A stretch of DNA of 64,000 nucleotides, from positions 1,322,001-1,386,000 of the forward strand of contig JAPDOI010000170.1 of assembly GCA_029168955.1 (NCBI GenBank). The letters are read 5' to 3'. Numbering within the stretch: the stretch's first letter is position 1; the number at the start of each line of letters is the position of its first letter. Below are positions 21,541-33,016 of the stretch, piece after piece. The stretch comes from Aplectana chamaeleonis. Lineage: Eukaryota > Nematoda > Chromadorea > Rhabditida > Cosmocercidae. Position numbers and translations under genes: made by a program. The notes beneath the pieces were generated by a model. It was not told the DNA's origin and made no database searches. It saw nothing but the letters and a program-made list of their open reading frames with translations.

Positions 21541-21646
21541 TTAACTTGGTTCAAAACATCTGAGTCATGGCAAGAAGTCGCAAAAGCTGTGCTTTCGCTA
21601 CTTTTTGAGTAGATAAGTGTGTGTAATGTGTGTCCGAATCAGGGGT

Positions 21647-21715
21647 GTGCGGTAAAATGTTTTCGGTAAATTTTTTACCGAATTTTTTTACCGAAAACAT
21701 TTTTCGGTGAGTGCG
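21647..21715. repeat. Solo CAGGG-type end with TTTTTACCG repeats
   Basis: CAGGGGTGTGCGGTAAAATG followed by mirror-like TTTACCGAATTTTTTTACCG. It resembles the left end of the S-type hAT-like elements, but no matching CCCTG right end was found. Confidence 0.4.
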
Positions 21716-21789
21716 ATAGAAACGCTATAACCGGCATCATTTTCCGGACCTTCGTTTTCTCAGACATTAGGCTTACAAGGGAAAAGTTT

Positions 21790-22440
21790 ATGGCGGTGAA
21801 CTCATCTGCAAAAACGTCTTGTACTGTTAGTATCTCTGGGGCCTCCATAGTAAAATTGCGCAGTATCTCGCCCCGATCCGCAGATTCCAAGAAAATAAGA
21901 GCGTAAAGCCGCCGTTTTTTTGTGCTTTTTGTACCTCTCAAAACGCGCATTAGTCTTCGGAAAATCCGGAAACGGACCTTTTAATTGTGTTCAGCACCCA
22001 AAACTACCTTCCTGAGCAAAGTTTGGGTGAAGGAACATTTTTCGAACTTTGTACGGACTGAAAGCGTTTTGGACTTATACGGGTTTTCGGTTGGGCGTTT
22101 ATTTATAACAATTAGAGGGCTCTGGAAGTGATAGAGAAAAGTGTTCCAGATTTGACTCAGAATACTCCCAGGTGGGTTATTTGGGGAGCTGATTACAAAT
22201 CTGATTCACCAAGCGCAAATCAGTGTGGGTTGCGCTGACCGAGACTTTTATGCGTCGGCGGTAATTCGAGTGCACAACACACACGATAATTCGTGTGTAG
22301 GACTCCAAATAACTCCTAGAGAAACATTTTGAGCCATTTCTATCACCGTTCCTGAAATCGTCAAAAGTTGTGTTGTGCCCTCCAATTTTTCCCCGATTGC
22401 AGGCTTTGAACGAATTTTGTCGAAAAGTTGAAAAATCGAC
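21790..22440. repeat. Dispersed repeat, copy 2
   Basis: Collinear with 1748-2400 (see that entry). Contains the first copy of a 92-bp local duplication (22201-22292). Confidence 0.5.
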
Positions 22441-22631
22441 AGATAAAGCCCAGGGGCCGGATTCATCAACCGAATTTTGGGTGTGGGTTGACCGACGGTA
22501 AGTCTGACCGAGCGCCTAACCTACCCAACACCTCCAATCCTGATTCACCAAGCGCAAATCAGTGTGGGTTGCGCTGACCGAGACTTTTATGCGTCGGCGG
22601 TAATTCGAGTGCACACAACACACGATAATTA
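22201..22631. repeat. 92-bp direct repeat pair
   Basis: 22201-22292 and 22540-22631 are nearly identical, beginning CTGATTCACCAAGCGCAAAT and ending CACACGATAATT. The second has a 1-2 base shift in the CACAACACAC stretch. Spacing is 339 bp; it could be a solo duplication or a remnant of terminal direct repeats. Confidence 0.8.
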
Positions 22632-22639
22632 GAGCCGAT

Positions 22640-23828
22640 TCCCAAAAAATTGATTGGAAACTCGACTATGAATAAATTTTCTTGGAAGAAGAGTGACACA
22701 ACGGTAACTTGTCAGCAGAAAGGATGTGCTTTTCTCATGTTCAAAATGATTCCTCATAGTTTCTGAGGTTTATTCATTAAAAAATTGCTATTCTTCTAGA
22801 ACAGTCCAAAAATTGCAAATAGTTGTTTTTTTTTTCGTTGGCTCACAGGATGCACATTTTTGCTAAATATTATGCATGCATTGAGTTTATAGAACACACT
22901 CCAAACATTTAAAAAATAGCAGAATATAAGTCTTTACATAGAACAACGATGGGCGGCTTTTTTTTACAATTAAATTCTCCTGTTTAAGTGACTTACATCA
23001 ACTCCTTATTGCAGAATTGGTTTTTGTTTCATATTTTTTAGGAAAAAGGGTGCGCTTCGTTGCCTAATTTGCGTGATGACATGAATATGAAAAAATGCTC
23101 GTGTTGCTCAACAAAATATTGAGAAAACGGATGAGAAGTACTCCAGAAAGCTAAAATATTTTTATGAAGCGTACACCTCAGCATGCTGGTTTAGGACTAT
23201 GATACGCAATGGAAAGGATGAGTGCAGGAAGACATTGTATTCAGCAAACCGTAAATGGCTCACAGCATCAAATCTAGTGTGAGAACAAACACGGATATCC
23301 GATACAAATCGTGAAGGAAATGGGAAAGGGTCAAACAAGATTGAAAAACTGGAAGAACTGTTAAGCCAGTTCATGCTGCAATTAGGAGTAACAGCCAGAT
23401 AAAATATCAATTCCACATGAAAATAATTTCAGTTAATATCATATTTCCAAATAATTATAAAAGTTAGTGATGTTTCACTTGTTTCTTGGATTACATCAAA
23501 TTTTTAATGCTGCTTATTCCCATCACTGACGATAAGAATCTGGGAGGAGTTAATTAGAAGGAAAAATTATATAGCTCAAAAAGGTTTAATGGGAAATTTT
23601 GGCTATGGAGAAATTCAGACTTGGAATTCATAAGAAAATTAACATAAAAATTAAACGAGCAAGGTAAAAATATGAACATGCAAATCGAAAACTAGTCACT
23701 TAAAAAAAGGATTATAATACTAATTGTTGTATAAGGCATTCCTAAACTAGTAATAGCAGTACGAATGCCCAAAGCCGAGTATTAGAAGTAGGAGGAGCAG
23801 AAGAATAATACCAGCACACGAATAATAG
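22640..23828. other. AT-rich unassigned sequence
   Basis: Poly-T runs and short ORFs only; no repeat match within this window was noticed and no coding signal seen. Confidence 0.4.
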
Positions 23829-24227
23829 CAGGAGAACAGGGCTGGGCACACGTCCCGGCATGGCGATTTTAAATATGCACCACCCTTAGCTCGGTAATTT
23901 TCAGGCACCCCCCTATGGGAAATCGAAATCGGCTGTTTTCCGTGAAGTTGAGCACAACAGCCATGATCTTGACTTCTTTATTTTGATGAACCAGTGTATA
24001 AAAAAAGCACTGAATAAAGAAAATTCCGAAAATGTCAACAGAAAAGGTAGTGCAATTTTTAAACTTCGAAAGAATCTTATGAAGAAAATTTTTAATAAGA
24101 AGGTTGGTTGTGACAAAAGATGAACCAATTTTTTATTCATTACAATTCAGCAATTACAAACAACAACAGAGCTACTTTTATTGCAGTGACTTACTTGACT
24201 TAATCGGTTGGCTTTCGCCTGACGCGG

Positions 24228-26392
24228 TCATTTCGCATCTTCACCGAGGTGTGCCGTCCTAGTAGTCAGCCGTGTCCATTTTTCACGGTCTTCAGCCACA
24301 ATTTGAACACATTCCATCCAGCTGTCACTATTCCATTTCCTGCGAAACGAAACATCGCGCCTGAACTGTCTTTCGATGCCGAGTGACTTTAAATCCTCTT
24401 TAACCACATCCGTCCAGAACTTTCGCCTACGCCCAGGTGGCCGTTTCCAGACAGGATTTGGAAGCATTTTTAAAGCGTGTTGTACGAGACGATCCGGCGT
24501 TCTTCTTAGTATATGCCCGAGCAGTCGAAGTCGACTTTCCATTGCTGCTTGAGATGGCGTTAGGAGATGCTGGCACCTCCCTCGTGTCAAGCGTTGATGT
24601 ACTGCGTCGATTTCCTTGTAAAGGTCTTCGTTATGGCATACACGCGGCCAGAAATATCCAAGCAAACGCCTAAAAAGCTTCCTCTCCGTGCAATCCAACC
24701 TTTCCATCTGCGTTTTCGGTGCTGCCCACGTCTCCGATCCGTACATCATGAGAGGGCGAATAGCGGATAGGTAGACGCGCAACTGGACTTTCTTCGCGAT
24801 GGTGGTAGACCACAAACACTTGGTTAGAGAATTGAATGCAGACGTGGCTTTCGCACATCGTTGTCGAATATCCGCTGCATAACTACCATCGTTCTTCAGC
24901 AAACAGCCCAAATAACAGAAATCGTCCACCAGTTCGATACGTTGTCCGTCCACACAAACTCCAGTTGAAGGCCTCTGAGAGACCAACATCTGCTTGCATT
25001 TGTCGGGACGAAGACGAAGTCCATAGGCTGCGGCATACTTCGAAACGAGGTTCACAATCCTTTGCAGTTTTGCGTTGTTTTCAGCGAATAACACAATGTC
25101 GTCGGCGTACTCCAGGTCGACAAGGGAGCGTCCCTGATGGTGTTGGGATCACATCCGCAGGAAACTGTTCTGCAACTCTACGCATGATGTCATCAACAGC
25201 GAAGTTGAAAAGAAAAGGTCCTGCAACGGCTCCTTGCCTTACTCCTGTTTTCACCTCGAAAGCTGACGTAAATCCGACAGGTGTACGAACTGCTGCTGTT
25301 GTTCCTTTGTTCATGTCCTCGATTAACCGAACATACTTTTCCGGGACTCCATCTGCTCGCAGAGCATTGAGCAATCGATCACGATGAGGAGAGTCGAACG
25401 CGGCTTCAAAGTCCAAAAAAGCAAGCTGTAATGGCTTCGAAAACCGCTGCCACGATTCAATTACTCTTCTCACGACGAACACTTGGTCGATGGTCGATCT
25501 TCCAGGTCGAAAACCGGCTTGCTCATCTCTGGTCGTTCCTTCACGATGTTTGATAAGTCGCTCGAGAATGATACGTTCTAAAACCTTGTACATGACACGA
25601 AGTAGAGAGATTCCTCTGTAGTTCTTAGGATCCGTAACGGATAGCTTCTTGTGAAGAGGTACGATAATCGCATGTCTCCACGAATCGGGTATCCTTTCGC
25701 TCATCCATATGGCACGGATGGTGTTGGTCATTTCACGAATCCCAGACGGAGGAAGAGCTTTCAGCATTTCAGCAGTGATGTTGTCATCTCCACCTGCCTT
25801 TCCATTCTTCATTTTCCGGACACAATCCAAAACTTCAGACTCAGTCGGCGGTTCCTCACTGACATCGTAATGTGCTCTCTGAACATGCGGGAGCTCAGGT
25901 ACTGATGGCGCTGGACGATTCAGTAGTGAACTGAAGTAATCCTTCCCATATTGGCAGCGTCGCATCACCAACTGCAACTCCATTGGTAGTGTTCAAGACA
26001 GGAGAACATCTCTTCATCTTCCCGCTATACTGTCGCAGCAACGTGTAGGCTTTCTCCGGATTCTTATCCTTCCAAGCCTTCTCGAACTCCTTAGCTCTAC
26101 ACGTCCACTCTCGTTCGCGGGCACTTTGGAGCTGCCGACCCAACTTCCTCCTCAGTCGCTTCTCCTCCGCGAGCTTTCCTGCAGTTCGGAGAGCACATAC
26201 TCTGTTGTAGGTAGATGTTGTTTCTTCTGAGACGTAGGCGAACTTCTTCTTAGGCTGTACAACCGGGAGTGCCTCTTTCGAAGCGTCCTGGATGCACTTG
26301 ACAAAAAGAATCCGCGTCGCAAAGTTTCTTCTTAGTCCGTACTCCGATGTGAATAGAAACGCGTTGTCGGAAATTCCTTCTGCACTCTTCAT
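24228..26392 (-). pseudogene. RTE reverse transcriptase and C-terminal region (broken)
   Basis: Continues the RTE polyprotein. Linker 25895-26392 is basic and helical. The reverse transcriptase shows NYRGISLL, AGFRPGRSTIDQVF, the palm motif FLDFEAAFDS with its catalytic Asp, GVRQGAVAGPFLFN, and YADD at 25098-25109, the two Asp of which bind the metal ions. The C-terminal part holds the usual SETWAAPKTQMERLD, RLLGHILRR and RPPGRRRKFW segments. Frameshifts lie near 25950 and near 25127, the latter just upstream of YADD, so the catalytic residues are present in the DNA but no intact protein can be made. Confidence 0.92.
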
Positions 26393-27134
26393 CTCTGAGA
26401 CTTGTCATGTCAATCCTCTGGAGAGGCTGAGCCCCTCGCTTCCTCTTATGAATCCTCGCAGTGAAGTTCAACAGAACAGGACGGTGATCCGAATCGAATG
26501 CGACATCCCACACAGCTCTAGATCTTCGAATGTCCGATACTGGAATATTCCTCGTCAGGACATAGTCAAGCTGTAGTTTCAAAGTTGTCATCTTCCGCTT
26601 CCGCTGCTCTTCTGGAGATAGCCGGGTTGGTCCCTGCCACGTAAGCTGATGGCGGCGATGATTCCTCTTGAATGTCGATGCAATAATCAGACCACTGCGT
26701 TCACAAAAGTCGACAAGGCGGTAGCCATTGTCCGATGTTTGCTCCACTGGGTAGAACCATTTACCGAGTACTTCGGATTCCTGATCAAGTCCCATCTTCG
26801 CATTTGCGTCAATCCCCACGACAACAGCATGTTGACAAGGTATCCTGGCCAGCAACGTATTGAGTTCCTCCTAAAACGCATCCTTCGAATTGTCTTCGGC
26901 AGTTTCAGTGGGCGCATAGGCACTCACTATCCACAGATTGAATCCTCTGTGATCCCGCAGTCGTACGAATGCATTCCGACACGACGTTGAGCCGAACTCC
27001 TTGACCATACCATTGAAATCCTTCCTTACAGCTATTGCACAGCCTCCCACTCTCCTATCGTCAGCGTTACCGCAGTAGATGGTGTACTCTCCGACGCTGA
27101 TGACGGGTCTATCCTTGAGGCGGGTTTCCTGCAA
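26250..27134 (-). pseudogene. RTE apurinic endonuclease domain (broken)
   Basis: Encodes the endonuclease/exonuclease/phosphatase-fold domain that nicks target DNA for target-primed reverse transcription. Visible family segments include QETRLKD near the N end, GGCAIAVRKDF, NLWIVSAYAPT, VVVGIDANAKMG, LIIASTFKRNHRRHQLTWQG, QLDYVLT and the catalytic-type SDHRPVL at the C end. The true N terminus lies upstream; the leader frame at 27109-27444 precedes it. An in-frame TAG at 26871-26873 splits the domain (both parts are in the same frame), and a frameshift near 26300 shifts the downstream linker to another frame. Best read as the N half of the single RTE polyprotein. Confidence 0.9.
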
Positions 27135-28018
27135 AGCAGCAAACGGTGCATGGAAATAGCTCAGAAGTCTGGATAGCGCAGTTTTTCGGATCTGGATAGC
27201 GCAGTTTGGGGGTGTGTATACAAGTCTGTTGGTACCTGCTCGTTGGTGCCCCTGCTTCTACTGAACCCAGCAGACGTTTGAGTGTACACAGGGAACGTTC
27301 GAGCGATATAGCGTGCACAACTATATCGCGAAAGTATCCCGCACATTGCATAAAGGTGTCGCCGTCCGGCACACTAAGGCCTCTGGTCCATAACACCTTA
27401 GGATCCGTACCTAGGGAGTCATGGAGTCTTTGGCCACAAGCCACAATTTCGCCACCCTGAACTGTCGATCGCTTTATTGCAGTAATTAATGTTTTCTATC
27501 GAATGTTTTCATGAACCTATTTATGAAGGGATAATCCGTGTTTGATCGACCTGATGAAGAAATTTTCAGAATTATTTTGTGTTGTGGAACCATGTAGGGA
27601 TTGATGAGATGCGTAGGGAGTGGAAAACCCGATTTTTACCCACGTAGAATGCCGCAATCCCTTAGAGACTCGGTTCGCCGTGCGATATGGTGTGTGTACG
27701 CAGCTACACAGCTCACACGGGAGTGGACGCAAACACAATATTAATAAAAAAATGTATTTTATTACAGAACGGGGAAGAGAAAACGATTGAAACCGAAGAA
27801 AATGGAAGACGATGAAAATTGTGTATTCTGGATGTACCCATTTTTAAAATATAATGTAAACAAACAAAGTTGGAGCAGGGGAAAATATTTAGCCGTGACA
27901 AGTTTAATTCAAACGAACCTAGTTGATCAAAAGTAGCATTAAACATGCGAACCAAGGATATTGTTTGAAAGAGGATAATCTGGCAAACAATTCAGCTTCA
28001 ACAAGATCGTTTTTTAAT

Positions 28019-28103
28019 GTGATTTAAGGACCTTAAATCTCGTCCCGGTTTTACCCCGAAAACCGGGACAAAACCGGGACGAGTTTTAAGGTCCTTAAAT
28101 CAC
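28019..28103. repeat. 85-bp palindrome at the centre of element F copy 1
   Basis: GTGATTTAAGGACCTTAAAT at the left and its complement at the right, enclosing CTCGTCCCGGTTTT and its complement and a smaller CCCGAAAACCGGG core: a palindrome within a palindrome. The matching palindrome in copy 2 is at 61088-61168. Confidence 0.85.
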
Positions 28104-28830
28104 ATTGAATATCAAGCTTTTGTTACTAAAATGCTTGCCAGATTCTCCTCTTTCTCACGATGCTCTTAGTTGTCATGGTTAATGCTGTTTTTAATCAAAA
28201 AAGTTCATTTGAATGAACCCTGTCAAGACCGGAAAATTCACCCTGCTCCAATTTAGTTTATTTACATTAAATTTCTGAAATGGTTACATTGAAAGCATCC
28301 TATTTCTGCCGCCTTCCATTAACTACACTTTCGATTCTTTTCTCCCCCCCCCCATTCTGCAATAAAACACATTTTTAATTAATATTGTGCGCGCGTCCAC
28401 TCCAGTGTGCGCTGTGTAGCTGCGGACAAACACCATATCGCACGGCGATTGCAGCATTCAAGCTGGATAAAATTCGGGCTTTTATGAACAGGGTACTTCT
28501 CAAGCAGGAAAATACGATTATTTGCTTCTTTCAGTGGAACTTGCAGTCTTAAATTTTTACAGTCGGCTCTCTTAATACGTCATTCTCATAGACGGAATTC
28601 CGTTGGCTAGTTTCTATATTGACCGTGATATCCGCATTTTTAGTCTGCCATAATACAGCAGTTCGCTAATCCTTTTCTGAACATGAGCGATAGCTCGTCT
28701 GAGCGCTGTCTTTGTATCTTCGCCTTTAATCGGTAACCACAAGCGTAATCACTGAACGTTACACCAAAGAAACATTATACCACATCAATCCTTACTTGCT
28801 ACTAGATAAAAGAGTAGTGTTCATTTCTGA

Positions 28831-29316
28831 AAGGCAGTGTTCACGATAGTAATCGTTTTTCTGTTTTCTCGCCTATCTTGAAAACGGCCCCATGCTGATT
28901 CCAATGATATCTCTGAAATCGCACAAGACCTTCAGGGAACGGAGTTATGGTCCCTCAAATATTTAGCTAAAGAAGCATGGTGGACGAGTTGTCCGAGGCT
29001 TGTAGCTCCCGTCTTTCGCAGCCGATGTATGCGAGCAGACCTGAGTAGAGAGAGAAGTTGACAATGAAGGGAAGAACGGGGCTATTGATCGGAAACCATC
29101 GCTCTTCTCACAATCTCGAGCATTCATTTGTTCACGTCGGTGGGCGTGGAAAGTGCATTTGGGGGTGACGAGCTGATGGGTGTCCATCTTTGGGGCCGTA
29201 GGGGACCGTTCCGAGCTCATTTTTCTCAGTTTTTTCAACGTTAGGGTTCCGCTAGGCCCCGCAGCTGCCGATCTCCACCAAAAAATCAGACAAGGTTTTT
29301 ATCATGGACACTGCCT
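28831..29316. mobile_element. TTAA MITE, family G, nested in element F
   Basis: Left AAGGCAGTGTTCACGATAG, right TATCATGGACACTGCCT next to TTAA (29317-29320); the left TTAA is mutated (CTGA). The interior GCGAGCAGACCTGAGTAGAG and CATTTGTTCACGTCGG match other G copies. It interrupts element F relative to 58700-58730 in copy 2. Confidence 0.7.
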
Positions 29317-29343
29317 TTAATCAAAACAATCAAACACTTTATA

Positions 29344-29600
29344 CTGTACTTATCTGGGCCGAATTCCGGTCCGCAATCGCGTCTCGACACGCTTTGCGGC
29401 CGCACGCTCCCAAGTCAAAAGAGCCGCCGATATGCTGACTCTAGGCGAGTTTTGGAAACTGAGAACAATTGGAGAAAATTGTACAAAAAAGCCATATCGA
29501 GCTGGCTTTGACGCTGGAAACCCAACTGACTCGAGCGCGTGCGGCCGCAAAGCGTGTCGAGACGCAATTGCGGACCGGAATTTGGCCCAGATAAGCAGAG
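29344..29600. mobile_element. TA-flanked palindromic MITE, copy B
   Basis: Between TA dinucleotides. Ends CTGTACTTATCTGGGCC and GGCCCAGATAAGCAGAG, then GTCTCGACACGCTTTGCGG and its complement. 257 bp. Nested in element F; same family as 10372-10651 and 63874 on. Confidence 0.8.
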
Positions 29601-30382
29601 TATATGATCATTAATTCATAGAGTTGTTGATGAGAAGCTTCGACAGCAACTGCGAATTATTGCGAACACAAACTGCATATCTATCAATAATTTTAATTCT
29701 GTAAGTGTTTCTCTTAAAAAGCAGAGAAGAAGATATGACAAACCAGAAGAGAATCGTGTATTATTTTGCTCTTGAAATTCTACAGAACATGCACTTCGTT
29801 TTTTTTGGTGTCCGGTTTAGGCACCCCCCTTTGCCCTCTCTGTAACGTCCAATATGCACCCCCACTAAGGTTAACCGGGACTCGTGCCCAGCCCTGCAGG
29901 AGAATGTGTAGCAGCGTGGCAATATGCTCAAAATCACACTCCACGTGAATCGATATCAAATTTGGCAAAGCTCCAGATGACGCTGCGCTGCCGCACGCTT
30001 TGAGGCGCGCCGACTAGCATTGGCGCACGACATCTAGTGGGTTGGTTAGCGTCCACGGTCACTTATCACCAGGGCTGTGCGGAAATATTTTTCAAGAATT
30101 TCGGAAACGGAAATGGAAGAAAAATTGCCAAAAAACGCCGGAAACGGAAATCCGGAAACGGAAGAGACCGAAAAATCTTTGGGTTGTCTCGTTCTAACGC
30201 TCCGCTGCTTCTCATTGCCCGCAGCTCTCACTCAATAACCAATGATTTCAGTCAGTAAACTAATACTTATTCAAAATAAAGTCACTACGAGGCATTCAAC
30301 AACTTCGGAATCTGGCTTCTGGAGTTCCGAAAAGGCAATTTCGAAGTTGGCTCATTATATGTAGCCGCACTTCGAAATACAG

Positions 30383-30488
30383 CAGTGATGTGCGGTAATT
30401 GCCGTTTGCCGATTGCAGTTTGCTGGCCGTCTCGGGGTTTGCCTTTGCCGTTTGCCGAAATTTTATTTTTTGTTGCCGCACACCTCTG
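30383..30488. mobile_element. Mini S-type element S5
   Basis: CAGTGATGTGCGGTAATTGC at the left and GCCGCACACCTCTG at the right enclose about 106 bp of reiterated TTTGCCG motifs. The ends match the S-type consensus, but no 8-bp duplication could be confirmed. Confidence 0.5.
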
Positions 30489-31033
30489 GTGCACAGCCTG
30501 TTCTCCAGAAAGCAGTCCAAGCGACACCAGGTGTCCTTCAAGGCCAATCAGAAGACAATTTCCAAATAATCAGCGACTTTTTTCTTTTAAACCATATTTG
30601 CATATCGCAGTGGATACAAAACGATTGAATTTCATGAATGAAAGAAAAAACTCCTCAGCGAGTTGAGAAAATTCTCTTATGGTCAACCTCAAACGAGCCT
30701 CGCCGCTGTCTGTGGTCACCTCCACATGTCTCCGCCAAAACTCCTTCCTGGAAAACAGTCTCCACGTGCGAGAAAACTATCTCGATTTTTGTCGCTGTCG
30801 TGGCGGTAAACAAACAAAGAAGTGGAATTAAGAAAAAAAAGCTTGAAGAAAGCATTGAATACCAGAGAAAAATCTTCATATTTTCAAGAATAATCCTCAA
30901 AAGGCGTTTAGGTTTGTGCCATGCCTATTTCATGTCATCATTTTAAAGGGTTCCAATCTCAGGCTCCCAAACTTCGTGAATGATCTCAGCCACGCTCAGA
31001 TATTTGCTTGAACTCATGAGGTCGGATGTATTA

Positions 31034-31899
31034 GGTTGTAACATAAATCTTGGAAGATTTTTTAAAAAATGTTTCTATCTTATTTGCTTTGCAAATTCAA
31101 TCCACAATATAATCACCATAACTATCTACAGCCTCGATCCATCTCATAGGCAAGTCGCTGATTCCCTTTTCCCAGAACCGAGGAGTCTGTGCATCGATGA
31201 ATCCCTGAGATGAAGGTCCGGTTTTGACTGAGTTGGCGGCTGTTCCCCTCGAGGAAGCCAGAAGTCTCTGTGTGCGTCCGCGTCGTATAGTATCCAACTC
31301 TAATCTCCAGTCACAACATCCTCCAGAAAGTCCTTCCTGTTGGAGCGGAGGAGAAGAGACTGGCATACAGACAGTCGGGTCATCCTTTGACAGTCGGTGA
31401 GAGCATGAGGTATCCATCGTGCGAGTACTTTCCGATATCCAAGATTCGAAAGACGACGATCGATGGTCATATGGCTGCACCCGATCTTCTTCGCCAGTTC
31501 CCGCACACTCGCTTCTGGATTCTCTTTGATGACTTCAAGAATGGTCGAGTCTTCTACAGTTTGTCTTCGAAGTCGCTATCTCCTTCCTCAAAGCGAGTAA
31601 ACCAGCGGTGAACGGTGGAGTAGTTGACAGACTCCTCGCCAAAGACAGCGTTGATATTGGCGACTGTAGTCACCGCCGAGGTGCCGTGGCGCCACTCGTA
31701 CAACGCAAGGAGTCGACGTTGGGGTGAAGAAAGAGAACGCATAATTCGACGGTGAAGTGAAGAGCGCGCGTCTATAAAGGTTTCGCTGAGAAGCTTCCAG
31801 ATACTCCTCTCACTAGCATGAGTTAGTTGATCTATATCACCTAGGAATGGAAAGTTCTAGAATTGTAAACAAAAATCTTCCAAGACTTATGTTACAACC
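31034..31899 (-). mobile_element. Internally deleted mariner transposon
   Basis: 866 bp with 29-bp inverted ends (GGTTGTAACATAAATCTTGG on the left, matching the right end with one difference) between TA dinucleotides (31032-31033, 31900-31901). A complete mariner is about 1.3 kb, so roughly 400 bp of the transposase core is gone while both ends survive. It lies inside element S2. Confidence 0.9.
31097..31742 (-). pseudogene. Mariner-family transposase remnant
   Basis: The N-terminal DNA-binding region is readable: RRLLALYEWRHGTSA, VNYSTVHRWFTRFEEGD and a second helix-turn-helix ELAKKIGCSHMTIDRRL, then WIPHALTDCQRMTRLSVC leading to VVTGD, where the first catalytic Asp is expected. A stop codon follows VVTGD. 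The frame then jumps to the C-terminal tail (WEKGISDLPMRWIEAVDSYG). The segment that would hold the second and third catalytic Asp is missing, so the protein is dead. Mariner transposase is normally about 345 residues. Confidence 0.88.
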
Positions 31900-32205
31900 T
31901 ATAGTTCTAAGCATCTCACGAAACCTTCAGAAATCCTTGCATAGACTAATTATAATAGATCGTGTTGCACTAATTTATTCCGTTTCCGGGCCCAAAAACT
32001 CGGAAACGGAACCGGAACGGAACAGCCCAAAAAACACCGGAAATACGGAAACGGAACTGTTCCGCACAGCCCTGTTTATCACCCCACCACGGCGCGGCAG
32101 CCCCCGTCTCGCGCGAGGAGTGCGAGCGCAGAAAAAGAGAGTCGGCGCGCAGAGACGGAGAGAGGCCAGCAGCCGGGCTGCCGAACGAGCCCGCCGTCGG
32201 GACAG

Positions 32206-32892
32206 CTCAGAAAAATCAAAACAAGTTACTTGTAATATAAATGTAACTTACTTGAATGTCTCAAGTAACTTACATTTATATTACATGTAACTTACATTTA
32301 TATTACATGTAAGTTACACTTATGTTACATGTAACTTACATTTGAATTTTCACCATGGGTGGCCACCACGAGACGCAGACGACACGCGATGCAGAGGGCG
32401 CGTCCCAGGCCACACACTACGCCAAAAGAATGCTGTCCAGGACCTTCCATGCAGGTATGGAGTCAAGTGCCTCAAACATGGGTAATTGAACCAACAGCAA
32501 CTCCAGTCGTATGGCTGACCCCGCGAGTGCGTCGTACATCAGCCTTGGAAACATCTTCTTGGCCGATTTAAGTTACTTGCGATTTATATTGTGCCATTTA
32601 AGTTACATGTAACATATCTGAGGCGCACTGCGCGCAGTATCCTCACAGAAATTGAAATTAATTTACTTGTAACATATCTAAGCTGATGTAAGTTACTTGC
32701 GACTTATCTCAAGTTATTTAAGTTACATGTAACATATCGGAGGCGCAGCGCACGCAGTATACCACCGATATTTTACATGTAACTTAATTGACCTGAGATA
32801 AGTCGCAAGTAACTTACATCGGCTCAGATATGTTACAAGTAACTTGTTTTCGGCCTTTTATGTTACAAGTAACTTGTTTTCATTTTTCTGAG
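32206..32892. mobile_element. TTACATGTAA-rich inverted-repeat element
   Basis: Ends CTCAGAAAAATCAAAACAAG and its near complement (CTTGTTTTCATTTTTCTGAG) enclose 687 bp. Both subterminal zones are full of short palindromes of the type AAGTTACATGTAAC and AAGTTACTTGTAAC, also spread through 32560-32870. The middle (32345-32560) is ordinary sequence without a coding signal. I found no convincing TSD, so the class is open. Confidence 0.7.
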
Positions 32893-32900
32893 AGGGTCTG

Positions 32901-33016
32901 TCTACACACGGAGAGAGGAGTTGTCCCGCCTTTTGCGTCGGGACCACTTCGCTTACCATGAGTAGCGTGATGTTTCGAACTGCTAAAATGGGACAACTCC
33001 TCCCTCGGTGTGTAGA
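32901..33016. mobile_element. 116-bp inverted-repeat MITE
   Basis: TCTACACACGGAGAGAGGAG at the left and CTCCTCCCTCGGTGTGTAGA at the right; the 27-bp arms differ at two positions. It follows the previous element by only 8 bp. Confidence 0.7.

Larger units (their letters stand above)
24188..27472 (-). mobile_element. RTE-1-like non-LTR retrotransposon, about full length
   Basis: 3285 bp on the minus strand, flanked by an 11-bp duplication TTTATTGCAGT (24177-24187 and 27473-27483). This interrupts element F, since the uninterrupted version can be read near 61740 in the second F copy. Gene order on the minus strand is leader region, apurinic endonuclease, linker, reverse transcriptase and C-terminal region, with a short 3' end AAGTCAAGTAAGTC. 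The size agrees with the roughly 3.3-kb RTE-1 of Caenorhabditis. One nonsense codon and three frameshifts make it inactive. Confidence 0.92.
23837..29896. mobile_element. Foldback hAT-type element F, copy 1, with nested insertions
   Basis: The ends CAGGGCTGGGCAC and GTGCCCAGCCCTG are flanked by a perfect 8-bp direct repeat CAGGAGAA (23829-23836 and 29897-29904), the size made by hAT transposases. Around an 85-bp palindrome (28019-28103) the inner sequences 27690-28018 and 28104-28450 are diverged reverse complements, so the element folds back on itself. It has been hit by an RTE element (24188-27472), a TTAA MITE (28831-29316) and a TA MITE (29344-29600); without them it is about 2.0 kb. No transposase ORF remains. 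A second copy is at 58391-62137, inverted relative to this one. Confidence 0.85.
30070..32074. mobile_element. hAT-like CAGGG element S2
   Basis: Ends CAGGGCTGTGCGGAA and TTCCGCACAGCCCTG, flanked by CTTATCAC (30062-30069) and TTTATCAC (32075-32082), an 8-bp duplication with one mismatch. Both ends lead into arrays of GGAAACGGAAA-type motifs about 100 bp long. The interior contains a mini S-type element (30383-30488) and an internally deleted mariner (31034-31899). No hAT transposase is visible. Confidence 0.82.

Noticed and set aside
23837..29896. LTR retrotransposon or endogenous retrovirus
   Set aside because: No long direct repeats, primer-binding site, gag, protease or integrase motifs; all reverse transcriptase signatures are of non-LTR type.
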